In this document: positions 35,132 to 43,684 of the stretch, one piece after another
Numbering within the stretch: position 1 is the first letter of the stretch
Layout of the letters: each line of letters opens with the position of its first letter
NCBI GenBank assembly: GCA_041402125.1
Contig: JAWKSY010000007.1
Coordinates: 186,001 to 250,000, forward strand
Source of the DNA: JAWKSY01 sp041402125
GTDB lineage: Bacteria > Planctomycetota > GCA-002687715 > DRQF01
Reading direction: 5' to 3'
DNA length: 64,000 nucleotides
Position numbers and translations under genes: made by a program
Notes under the pieces: generated by a model
Seen by the model: the letters and a program-made list of their open reading frames with translations, nothing else
Databases searched by the model: none
What the model was told of the DNA's origin: nothing

Positions 35132-38128
35132 ATGCCTCGCCGGAATGTCGTCCGTCCCGTCCTCATCGCCCTCGCGGCGCTGGTCTTCCTCGGTCTCGCC
35201 GCCCCCGGCGCTCGCGCTCAGTACGAGTACGAGTGGGGCCGGGCCCTCATGGAGGACTACTACTACGAGGACCTCGCCGAGAACGTCTTCACCAAGCTGT
35301 CGAAGAGCTCGGACAAGGCGCGGAAGAACGAGGGCCTCCTGGGCCTCTCCAGCCTGAAGCGCCGCCTCGCGCGCCGGGCCGACGACGTGGCGAAGCGCGC
35401 CGAGTTCAACGACGCCTCGCTGGAGCTCCTCGAGCAGGTCTCGAAGAACCTCGACCGCTCCTCGACGATCTACTGGGACACCCAGTTCGATCTCGCGGAC
35501 ACGCTCGAGGAGGTCGTCTCCGAGGACATCGACCTCATCAAGGCGGGGCGCGTGCCCGCCGACAAGCTCGAGGAGTACCGCAAGCGGAACCGCAACCGAC
35601 TCGACCGCGCCGCCGTCATCTACGAGCAGGCCGCCACCGAGTACCGTGATCGCGACCGCGAGGAGGATCTCGACGGCTGGGCGCTCGGTCAGAAGGCGAC
35701 GCTGATGGGGATCATCCTCAACCTGCGCCGCGCCGAGCTCGTCGCCACCGATCCCAAGATGGTCGACTCGCCCGGACGCGAGGCGGGCCTGCGCGACATG
35801 CAGCAGAACCTCGAGGACTTCGCCCTCGAGAACGACGGCTACCTCTTCGGCATGCACGGGTACTACTACCTCGGGCGCGTGAAAGAGGAGCTCAACGGCA
35901 TCAAGCAGCGCGTGTCGAACGAGGACGTCATCGCGTCCTACCACGCGGTGCCCGCCCTCTCGATCGTGACCCCGCAGAACTGGGTCTCCGATCCCGAGGA
36001 TCCCGAGTCGCGCTGGGAGCCGCTGAACGCCGGCGTCCAGTGGCTGAACCAGCGCGCCTACCTGTCGCTGCTCGAGTTCACGAACCGTCGCGGCCTGTCC
36101 GAGAAGACGATCGCCTTCGGCGAGGAGTTCCGGAACAACTGGAAGGCCTGCGGCTACGAGTTCAACGTCCTCGGCGATCTCGCCCTCGTCGAGCTCGCGC
36201 GCGCCTACCAGGGCAACGGCCAGTCGGCCGAGGCCCTCGAGATCGCGGCCATGGTCTCCGCCAAGGGCGGCTACCAGGGACAGGAGGCCGACAAGCTCAT
36301 GTCGGTCATCATCCGCACCACCGAAGACACCGCGCTCTTCGCCCCGCGCATGCTGGCGGCGGGCGCGAACGGCGCCTACCTCGCCGGACGCAAGAACGAC
36401 GAGAAGTACTTCGAGTCGATCGAGCTCTACCGGGCGCTCCTGCTGAACCTCGACAAGGTCACGGACGAGTCCGAGCGCAACGAGATGGGCCGCACCGCGG
36501 GTTATCGCATCGGCATCATGCTCGACCGCCTCGGCCGCAAGCTCGAGTCGGCCGCGGCGCTCGAGGCGACCTACAAGCGCTTCAACAACGAGAAGGCGAT
36601 CGAGGACCCGAAGCTCAACGAGAAGGTGAGCCGCTACTGGCTCTCCGTCCTCCGCGAGTTCCGCCAGGCCACCGGTGACAGCGAGCACGCCAAGGCGCTC
36701 GTGTCGGCGGCCGAGAACTTCGTGATCGCCAACCCGCCGAAGGGCTCGCTGGGGACCGGCGTCATCGCCCTCCAGTGGCGGAAGGCGGAGAACCTCCGCC
36801 GTCAGAAGAACTACGACGCGGCGCTCACCAACTATCGCGAACTCATCGCGAACGGCGGCGAGTACAAGGAGCGCGCGATGGTGCGCGCGGCCGAGGTCGA
36901 GGCCGACAAGCTCGCGAAGAACAAGGAGGCGACCCCCGAGGACTGGCTCGGCATCGCCAAGACCTTCGAGGACTACAAGAAGTACGCGGCGACCACGCCG
37001 GAGACCGAGCCGGCCCGCCTCGAGGCGCGCCGCGAGGCGCTCCGCGACGCCGACATGCAGATCATCTCGGCCCTGGCGCGCGCGGCGGCGGCCACGAAGG
37101 CCGACTCCGACAAGCTGCCGATCTACGAGAATATCGTGGCGGTCAGCCAGGGCTTCGACGATCGCACGACCTCCAAGGAGGCGCGCAGCTTCGTCCGCCA
37201 GCAGCGGGTCGTCGCGCTCACGAAGCTCGATCGCCTCGCCGAGGCCGAGCAGTCCTTCGACCGCCTCGTCGCGGACGATCCCGACTACTCCTCGATCCCG
37301 CTCGCGGCCCAGATCCTCGGCCTCGCCCTGCGCGACAAGGCCGACGCCATGCCGGGCCTGACGCCCGACCAGCGCGAGAAGCGCAACGTCGCGCGGCTCC
37401 GCGCCGGCAGCGTGCTGCGGACCTGGATCCTCAAGAAGCCGCAGAAGAAGTCGGGCTACTACACGCTCGTGTACCGACTCTTCTACGACGCCGAGGACTG
37501 GGACGGCGCCTTCGAGATCCTCAAGATCGCCTACGACAAGTTCTCCGGAAAGCCGGGCCAGCAGAAGTCGGTCGAGTTCTTCCGGCAGCGCATGGCGCGC
37601 TGCATGCTCGGCAAGGCGGAGAAGGCCTACAACGACGGCAACAAGGAGGAGGCTTCCAAGCTCTTCGCCGACGCCGGCGTCATCTACCGCGAGATCATGA
37701 TCTCGACCGACGCGGCCACGGGTGAGGTGAAGGTCTCGGCGCCGACGAGCATCCTCGCCGAGGGCGCCCTCACGATCGGCGGCTTCGTCGTCGGTCCCGA
37801 TCGCCGCGGTCAGTACAACTTCTTCGCGCCGGAGAACGTCGACTTCGAGCTCGCCCAGGAGATCTGGACGAAGGTCGAGCGCTTCATGAAGAAGAAGCAG
37901 GGCAAGACGGCCGAGGAGCAGATCGAGTACGACGACCTCGCGCTGAAGGCCCGCTTCTACATCTTCCTGATGGAATTCCAGATCGCGAAGGCCAAGAACG
38001 ACTCCGCGCGCCTGCAGCGGGTCCTGAAGAACCTCCGCTTCAAGGACCAGAAGGAAGGCGGCCAGCCCGGCGGCCCCGACTGGGCTCCCAAGTACAAGTG
38101 GCTGATCCTCCAGCTCTCGCGCGGTTGA
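35132..38128 (+). CDS. large periplasmic TPR-like protein
   Basis: 998-residue exported protein. A signal peptide (LIALAALVFLGLAAPGARA, cleavage near ARA-QYE, about 27-29) is followed by an almost wholly helical body with repeated TPR/Sel1-like helix pairs, for example SIELYRALLLNLDKVTDES, WRKAENLRRQKNYDAALTNY and RLAEAEQSFDRLVADDPDY. No catalytic motif was seen. It heads an operon of a second TPR protein and ExbB/ExbD motor proteins, so it probably works as a periplasmic scaffold for, or is driven by, that motor. The signal peptide fixes ATG 35132 as start rather than the upstream GTG. Confidence 0.8.
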   Translation: MPRRNVVRPVLIALAALVFLGLAAPGARAQYEYEWGRALMEDYYYEDLAENVFTKLSKSSDKARKNEGLLGLSSLKRRLARRADDVAKRAEFNDASLELLEQVSKNLDRSSTIYWDTQFDLADTLEEVVSEDIDLIKAGRVPADKLEEYRKRNRNRLDRAAVIYEQAATEYRDRDREEDLDGWALGQKATLMGIILNLRRAELVATDPKMVDSPGREAGLRDMQQNLEDFALENDGYLFGMHGYYYLGRVKEELNGIKQRVSNEDVIASYHAVPALSIVTPQNWVSDPEDPESRWEPLNAGVQWLNQRAYLSLLEFTNRRGLSEKTIAFGEEFRNNWKACGYEFNVLGDLALVELARAYQGNGQSAEALEIAAMVSAKGGYQGQEADKLMSVIIRTTEDTALFAPRMLAAGANGAYLAGRKNDEKYFESIELYRALLLNLDKVTDESERNEMGRTAGYRIGIMLDRLGRKLESAAALEATYKRFNNEKAIEDPKLNEKVSRYWLSVLREFRQATGDSEHAKALVSAAENFVIANPPKGSLGTGVIALQWRKAENLRRQKNYDAALTNYRELIANGGEYKERAMVRAAEVEADKLAKNKEATPEDWLGIAKTFEDYKKYAATTPETEPARLEARREALRDADMQIISALARAAAATKADSDKLPIYENIVAVSQGFDDRTTSKEARSFVRQQRVVALTKLDRLAEAEQSFDRLVADDPDYSSIPLAAQILGLALRDKADAMPGLTPDQREKRNVARLRAGSVLRTWILKKPQKKSGYYTLVYRLFYDAEDWDGAFEILKIAYDKFSGKPGQQKSVEFFRQRMARCMLGKAEKAYNDGNKEEASKLFADAGVIYREIMISTDAATGEVKVSAPTSILAEGALTIGGFVVGPDRRGQYNFFAPENVDFELAQEIWTKVERFMKKKQGKTAEEQIEYDDLALKARFYIFLMEFQIAKAKNDSARLQRVLKNLRFKDQKEGGQPGGPDWAPKYKWLILQLSRG

Positions 38129-38152
38129 CGGTCGGTTGAAAGGACGAAGACG

Positions 38153-39241
38153 ATGAGAAACCTCACTGCCATCCTCCTCGCGCTGGCCCTCGTGGCGCCG
38201 ACGCTCCTCGCCGACACGATCGTCCTGCGCGGTCAGCCCGCGATCAGCGGCGTGAAGGTCCAGAAGGAGGACCTGCTCGAGATCGCCTACACGAAGGGCA
38301 CCGGCGGTCGCCGGCTCACGGTGCCCACCGTCGACGTGATCGAGGTCATCTACGACGCGCCGCCGACCGAGTACCGCCTCGGCGTCGAGTCGCTGAACCT
38401 CGGCGACGCCGTCAACGCGATCCCGCACCTCGAGGCCTCGCTCCGCGATGAGGTCGGCCAGGCGCCCTGGGTCAAGGAGTACGCCGGCGTCGCGCTCGGT
38501 CGGGCCTACCTCGCCTCGGGTCGCTTCGGCGACGCGGTGAAGACCTTCGACGCCGCGCTGACCGCGAAGCCCGATTCGCGCTTCCTGAAGAAGATCGCCT
38601 TCGACCTCGCGCTCTGCCACGCGAAGCTCGCCGACTCCGCCAAGGCGATCTCGGCGCTCGACAAGCTCCAGCAGACGGTGGAGTCGAAGAAGGTCCCCGG
38701 GACCTGGTCCCTCGAGGCGCAGGTCATGAAGGGCGAGGTCCTCATCGCCTCCGGGAAGCCGGGCGACGCGGCCACCGCGATGCAGGACTACGCGAGCAAG
38801 AACCAGCCCCGCGATGACGCCGATCCGAAGGCGCCGCTGTGGGTGCGGGCGAAGCGACTCCAGGTCGAGGCCTTGATCGCCGCGAAGAACGTCGATCTCG
38901 CCAAGGGCGTGGCGAAGGACCTGCAGGACAAGTCGGGGCAGGGCCCCTGGGCCGAGGCCGCGAGCCGCAACGCCCGGGCCGCGGTGGCGATCGCCGAGAA
39001 GGCCACCGGGAACGAGCTCCTGAGGGCCGCGGAGCTGCTCGTCAGGGCCAAGACGGAAAACTCCCGGGCCGTTTCCGAGCTTCCGACGACTTGCTATCTT
39101 CTTGGCCTCGTGCACCTGGGGCTGGACGGCACCCTCACCGGCGCCAAGGCCCTGGCCAAGAGCTACTTCGACGAGACGCTGCGCCGCTTTCCCGAGAGTC
39201 GCGAGGCTTTCCTGGCCCGTGAGCAGCTGAAGAAGATCTGA
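38153..39241 (+). CDS. periplasmic TPR protein
   Basis: 362-residue exported protein with signal peptide (LTAILLALALVAPTLLA, cleavage about 20). The first 60 mature residues form a small strand-rich domain (TIVLRGQPAISGVKVQKED then VDVIEVIYD). The rest is TPR: ALGRAYLASGRFGDAVKTFD (about 120-140), ALCHAKLADSAKAISALDKL, and a last unit ending in YFDETLRRFPESREAFLA. The set is reminiscent of CpoB/YbgF-type or YfgC-like periplasmic TPR partners of Tol/Ton motors, but no close match was recognised. 24 bases after the large TPR gene. Confidence 0.8.
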   Translation: MRNLTAILLALALVAPTLLADTIVLRGQPAISGVKVQKEDLLEIAYTKGTGGRRLTVPTVDVIEVIYDAPPTEYRLGVESLNLGDAVNAIPHLEASLRDEVGQAPWVKEYAGVALGRAYLASGRFGDAVKTFDAALTAKPDSRFLKKIAFDLALCHAKLADSAKAISALDKLQQTVESKKVPGTWSLEAQVMKGEVLIASGKPGDAATAMQDYASKNQPRDDADPKAPLWVRAKRLQVEALIAAKNVDLAKGVAKDLQDKSGQGPWAEAASRNARAAVAIAEKATGNELLRAAELLVRAKTENSRAVSELPTTCYLLGLVHLGLDGTLTGAKALAKSYFDETLRRFPESREAFLAREQLKKI

Positions 39242-39246
39242 GGCGA

Positions 39247-39282
39247 CATCCCGCTGCGTCTCGCGCGAGACGAGCAGGGATG
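39247..39282 (+). promoter_or_regulatory. intra-operon hairpin before exbB
   Basis: CATCCC/GGGATG, GCT/AGC and CGTCTC/GAGACG pair around a GCGC loop. It probably acts as a processing, stabilising or partial termination element that sets the ratio of motor to TPR proteins. Confidence 0.5.
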
Positions 39283-39348
39283 CGTCCGGAGGAGAGAGAC
39301 GGCGGCCTCGATGTCGGTCGTCGCGAGAATGGGAGACGAGTCGAGAAC

Positions 39349-40029
39349 ATGCGGAACAAAATTACGGCTCTCGTGGCGCTTGCGCCGGCCTTGCTCCTCG
39401 GCGGCCCGACGGCCCATGCGGTCGATGGCAAGACGCTCATCAGTGGCGGCGGCACCATCGGCTACGTGCTCTGGTTCCTGTCGGTCGTCGGTATCGCCCT
39501 GATCATCGAGCACTTCATCAACGTGCGCCGCGAGAAGCTCGCGCCGCCGGAGATCCTCGATGAGGTCGAGCAGATGCTCAACGAGGAGCAGTACCAGCAG
39601 GCGCTCGAGGTCTGCGAGTCCGAGCCGAACTACCTCACCAACGTGCTCGCCGCCGCGCTGCCCAAGATCGAGTTCGGCTACGACTCGATGGAGCAGGCCG
39701 CGCACGACATCGCCGAGGAGGAGGCCATCAAGCTCCACTCGAAGGTGAGCTGGCTCTCGCTGCTCTCCGCCGTCTCGCCGATGCTCGGTCTGCTCGGTAC
39801 GGTCTGGGGAATGATCGGCGCGTTCGAGGTCATCGCGAACTCGACGGCTCCCGAGCCGAAGGACTTCGCGGCGACCATCTCGCTCGCGCTCATCACGACC
39901 GTTCTCGGTCTGATCGTCGCCATCCCGATGATGATCGGCTTCTTCTACTTCCGGAACAAGGTCACGCGCATCGTCCTCGAGATCGGCGCCATGACCGAGG
40001 ACCTGCTGGACCGCTTCCGCTCGAACTGA
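39349..40029 (+). CDS. exbB: ExbB/TolQ/MotA-family proton channel protein
   Basis: 226-residue inner-membrane protein that forms the pentameric stator of a proton-driven motor. Unusually there is a signal-like N-terminal hydrophobic segment (ITALVALAPALLLGGPTAHA, about 4-23) before the three family membrane segments: TM1 at about 34-53 (TIGYVLWFLSVVGIALIIEH), TM2 at about 142-162 (SAVSPMLGLLGTVWGMIGAF) and TM3 at about 178-200 (LALITTVLGLIVAIPMMIGF). The SPMLGLLGTVWGMI block and the T-x-x-G-L-x-V-A-I-P block are diagnostic. ATG 39349 was chosen to include the hydrophobic N-terminus. Followed by two ExbD genes. Confidence 0.92.
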   Translation: MRNKITALVALAPALLLGGPTAHAVDGKTLISGGGTIGYVLWFLSVVGIALIIEHFINVRREKLAPPEILDEVEQMLNEEQYQQALEVCESEPNYLTNVLAAALPKIEFGYDSMEQAAHDIAEEEAIKLHSKVSWLSLLSAVSPMLGLLGTVWGMIGAFEVIANSTAPEPKDFAATISLALITTVLGLIVAIPMMIGFFYFRNKVTRIVLEIGAMTEDLLDRFRSN

Positions 40030-40103
40030 GTCGCGGCCGGTGAGCCGGGGGCGGATCGCCGCGCGGTCCCGTCCTCGTTCCAGGAAAAGCAGGAGTAGGA
40101 AAC

Positions 40104-40625
40104 ATGGGAAAGAAGAAAGTCCGCGAACGCGGCGGTGGCGTCGACGAGGCGATCACCATGGACCTGACGCCGATGATCGACGTCGTGTTCCAGATGATCA
40201 TGTTCTTCGTCATCATCACCGACTTCACCCAGAAGGAGATCGAGCTTCTGCAGCTCCCCTGGTCCACCGTCGGCATCGACGACGAGGGCAAGGAGAAGGG
40301 GCGCATCATCATCAACATCACCGCACCGCCGAAGGTGCAGGTGGAGGAGCGCAAGGGTCCGATCGACGACGCCAACCAGATCAAGGTCAACGGCCGCCGG
40401 ATGACCTTCAAGGGTCTGGCCGAGTACCTGTACGACAACGGCGTCCGCAACCCGGTCTGGCGCGAGCCGGACAACCCGAAGCTCTCCTCGCGTTCGGTGC
40501 TCATCCGTTGCGATGAGGCGCAGGCCTTCGACTACGTCAAGGGCGTGCTGCAGGTGTGCTCGCTTCCGGACGTCGCGATCTACAAGATCGAGATCGCGAC
40601 CGCCGAGGAGCTGAAGAAGAACTGA
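40104..40625 (+). CDS. exbD: ExbD/TolR-family protein 1
   Basis: 173-residue bitopic protein. The cytoplasmic tail is KKKVRERGGGVDEAITMD; the membrane segment is LTPMIDVVFQMIMFFVIITDF with the essential aspartate in TPMIDV (about residue 25). The periplasmic part (about 45-173) includes the usual I-I-I-N-I-T strand and a C-terminal DYVKGVLQVCSLPDVAIYKI, the peptidoglycan-binding-fold end. It forms the rotor dimer inside the ExbB pentamer. AGGAG lies before ATG 40104. Confidence 0.93.
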   Translation: MGKKKVRERGGGVDEAITMDLTPMIDVVFQMIMFFVIITDFTQKEIELLQLPWSTVGIDDEGKEKGRIIINITAPPKVQVEERKGPIDDANQIKVNGRRMTFKGLAEYLYDNGVRNPVWREPDNPKLSSRSVLIRCDEAQAFDYVKGVLQVCSLPDVAIYKIEIATAEELKKN

Positions 40626-40628
40626 GGA

Positions 40629-40657
40629 CTCGGGACCCGGCCGCGGCCGGGTCCGAG
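40629..40657 (+). promoter_or_regulatory. hairpin between the two exbD genes
   Basis: CTCGG-ACCCGGCC pairs with GGCCGGGTCCGAG over 13 pairs with one bulged G and a two-base centre. No T-run follows at once. Likely an mRNA processing or partial termination site. Confidence 0.55.
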
Positions 40658-40784
40658 ATTCCCCTGAACCCGGCGCTCGTCGCCGAGTTCTCACCCGGAC
40701 GAGCCCCGCCCCGGCGGGGAGCTGTTCCACGCCGATCAGGCGGCCCCGCTCGCGCGGTGGCCCGGATGAGCTGGAGAACGAAAG

Positions 40785-41321
40785 ATGGCCCGTAAGAAGA
40801 GCCCGGTCGAGGAAGAAGCCGATCTGGACATGACGCCGATGATCGACGTCACGTTCCAGCTCCTGATCTTCTTCATCATCACGCTCAAGTTCCGCACGCT
40901 CGAGAAGAAGCTGCTGTCGTACCTTCCGACCGACTTCGGTCTGAACTCGAGCAGCGAGCCCATCGACGAGCTCTTCGTGACCGTGAAGCTGCGTCAGCCG
41001 CCGAAGTCCGAGGCCGGCAGCGACTGGCGGAGCTCCAAGCTGACGAAGATCTACCTGAACGACGAGAAGCTCGAAGGCACCGTCCGCGAGAACCTCAACG
41101 CGATCGCGTCGCGGCTCGAGACCTTCCGGGCGCAGCAGGTCGAGATCAAGGGCAAGATCGATGCCGGCGCCGGCGTGCCGCACAAGCACGTCGTCACGAT
41201 GCTCGACCTCTTCTCCCGCGCGCGCTATTCCTCGGTGACCTTCGTGGGTCTCTCGAAGAACTTCAACATCGTGAAGAGCGACGAGTGGTGGAACAAGGTC
41301 CAGCAGAAGCTGGCCGAGTAG
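40785..41321 (+). CDS. exbD: ExbD/TolR-family protein 2
   Basis: 178-residue bitopic protein: cytoplasmic KKSPVEEEADLDMTP, membrane segment MIDVTFQLLIFFIITLKF with the essential aspartate in TPMIDV (about 19), and a periplasmic domain ending in SSVTFVGLSKNFNIVKSDE. It differs strongly from ExbD 1 in the periplasmic part, including LPTDFGLNSSSEPIDELF near 50-67. With a single ExbB gene nearby, the two ExbDs could form a heterodimer. The gap of about 160 bases before it holds a hairpin; GGAG is upstream of ATG 40785. Confidence 0.93.
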   Translation: MARKKSPVEEEADLDMTPMIDVTFQLLIFFIITLKFRTLEKKLLSYLPTDFGLNSSSEPIDELFVTVKLRQPPKSEAGSDWRSSKLTKIYLNDEKLEGTVRENLNAIASRLETFRAQQVEIKGKIDAGAGVPHKHVVTMLDLFSRARYSSVTFVGLSKNFNIVKSDEWWNKVQQKLAE

Positions 41322-41343
41322 TCGCGAGGCCCCGAGCTTCGCG

Positions 41344-43262
41344 ATGAGCAGGAAGGCAGGAATCGCCGGCGTCGCCGCGGTTGCCTGCCTTCTCTGCGTC
41401 TGGGCCGTCTGGCGGGCGAACCGCGGCGCCGAGGACCGGCCCGGTCCGCGCCACGTCCTCCTCATCACCCTCGACACGACCCGCGCCGATCGGATGGGCT
41501 TCCTCGGCTATCGCGCCGGGGATCAGAGCCCGACGCCGAACCTGGACGCGCTCGCGGCCGAGAGCGTCGTCTACCCCGAGGCCTTCGCGGCCGTTCCCCT
41601 GACGCTGCCCTCGCACGCCACGATCCTCACCGGACTCGAGCCCTTCGAGCACGGCGTCCGCGAGAACTCGGGCTTCGCGCTGGTCCCGCCGGATCAGCGT
41701 GACTTCCGCACCGCGGCGGAGCTCCTGCGCGAGGCCGGCTTCCGCGGCGCCGCGTTCCTCTCCGGCGAGACCCTCGACGCGCGCTACGGGCTCTCCGTCG
41801 GATTCGATCGCTACGAGGACCTGTCCGCCGCCAACCGGCTCGGCGTGGCGGCGCTCGACGACCGCGACGCCGCCGCAACCACGGAGCTCGCCCTCGGCTG
41901 GATCGAGGATCGTCCCGAGCGGAGCTTCACCTGGGTCCACTACTTCGATCCCCACCAGCCCCTCGTCCACCACGGCCCCGACAGCGACCGGATGCTCGCC
42001 GCCGGCGCGACGCTCTACGAGGGCGAGATCGCCTGGATGGACCGCCAGATCGGGCGGCTCCTCCAGGCCTGCCGCGCCCGCGGCGAGTGGGACGACACCC
42101 TGGTCATCGTGGTCGGCGACCACGGTGAGGGGTTGGGGGAGCACGACGAGGAGACCCACGGGCTGCTCGTGCACGACGCGACGATCCGCGTCCCCTTCCT
42201 CGTGAAGTACCCGCGGGGCCGGCGACCGGATGCGCGTCCCGCCTCGACGCTCGACGTCTTCCCGACCCTCGAGGACCTGCTCGGGCGGACGCCGACGCCC
42301 GGGAGGGGCGCGAGCCTCCTCCGCGAGGCGCCGGCCGGGCGCGGGCACTACGCCGAGAGCGTCTACTCCTGGCGCCAGTTCGGGTGGGCCCCGCTGCGGT
42401 CCGTCCGGGTGGGCGACTGGAAGCTGATCGCGGAAGGGGACGAGCGCCGCCTCTACGACTGGCGGCGGGACCCGGGCGAGCTCGAGGACCGGGCCGCGGC
42501 CCGACCGGACCTCGTGGCCTCCCTCGGCGACGAGCTCCGGCGGCTCCGGGCCGAGGCGCCGCCGCGGATCCGGGGCGAGGCGCGCCGGTCCGGGCCGGGG
42601 CACGTCCACGGCGGCTACTTCGAGTCGGCGTCGGACGACATCCCGGCGGAGCCGCGACCGGACCAGGAGGCGAGCCTGCCCCGTCCGAGCGAGCGCATGG
42701 GCGTCTACCGCGCCCTGGACCTCCTGCGCCTCGAACTCGACCGAGTTCGCTCCCGGGAGGGAGGTGAACGCGTGGCCGCGCTCATCACCGCGCGGGGTCT
42801 GCTCGAACGTCTCGACGAGCGCGCCCGCGAGGACAACCCGGCCGCCGTCTTCTGGCGGGCGCGCGCCCGGCTGATCCTCGCCGGCCTCGACGACGAGGAC
42901 GGTTGGCCGGCCGAGTTCCGCCGCGAGGTGCTCACGCGCTCGATCGCCGGATTCGGCGCCTACCAGGCGTTGCGTCCGCGGGACGGCCGCGCCTTCGACC
43001 AGGCCAATCTCGCCCGGCTCGAACTCCACCGCTTCGGGGGAGGCGAGGCGCCGCTCCGCGAGATCGAGGAGTCGGTGCGCGCGCAGGAGGGGCTCGGGCT
43101 CGCCGGCGCCCGCGCCTCGCCCTCCGCGCGCGCGCCCGCGCCGCGCTCGGGAACGTCCGCGAGGCCATCGAGGACGCGGACCGGGCCGTGCGCGCGGAGC
43201 CGGGAAACGCCACCTGGAGCCGTCTCCTCGCCGATCTGCGCGCCGGGCGGCGACCGCGCTGA
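41344..43262 (+). CDS. membrane-anchored sulfatase-family protein (frame break near end)
   Basis: About 640 residues, alkaline phosphatase superfamily. N-terminal anchor or signal (VAAVACLLCVWAVWRA), first metal motif LITLDTTRADRMGFLGY (about 40-56), the nucleophile region VPLTLPSHATILTG (about 84-97) and second metal site VVGDHGEGLGEHDEETHG (about 256-273). The usual sulfatase C/S-x-P-S-R reads T-L-P-S-H, so formylglycine formation is unlikely; such members may be phosphodiesterases or phosphotransferases. After the catalytic domain comes a helical tail with a TPR-like end (NVREAIEDADRAVRAEPGN). The frame shifts near 43113; the last 48 codons are in another frame and end at 43262. Follows exbD 2 by 22 bases. 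Confidence 0.8.
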
Positions 43263-43684
43263 TCGCGATCCGCCCGCGGCCCGCTCATTTCCCCCTCGCG
43301 AAGTCCTTTCCTGTCGCGTGGGGCAGCAGATTCCGGTATCGTCCCCCGCGACCCGGACCGGGGGGGCCCGGACCCGGTCGCCCGCGCCGCCCTCGGGAGC
43401 GCGGTCGGATGTTCCAAGTCTCACGGTCCCATGTGCTTGAGTCGACGTGGTCGGGCCTTTCGCAAGGCTTGACACACTTTCTCGGGGTTATGTAGAATCC
43501 CGCGCCTCCCGAGCACCGTGGGGAATCTCAACTAACGGTCCGACCGACCCTTAGGTGAGGTGGACAAGGGAATCCCGGAAACGGTACGCCGCGACGCCCG
43601 AGTGCGTCGTCGGTCGCGGCCGGGAAGCGACCCGTCGCTTCCGGAATCGCGAAGAAGAGAAGAGAAGGATCTCAGAGGTCAGAC
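43263..43684 (+). promoter_or_regulatory. promoter and structured leader of secretin 2
   Basis: TTGACA (43469-43474), an 18-base spacer and TAGAAT (43493-43498), with TG before the -10. The leader of about 180 bases contains a hairpin GGAAGCGA (43623-43630) with TCGCTTCC (43635-43642) around CCCG. The part before the promoter holds a few G/C runs and no gene that I can support. Confidence 0.65.

Noticed and set aside
34940..39115. A minus-strand open frame of about 1390 codons opposite the TPR genes
   Set aside because: It mirrors the GC-rich third positions of the plus-strand TPR genes, has no domain and is full of low-complexity Arg/Leu/Val runs. The plus-strand genes have signal peptides and good starts.
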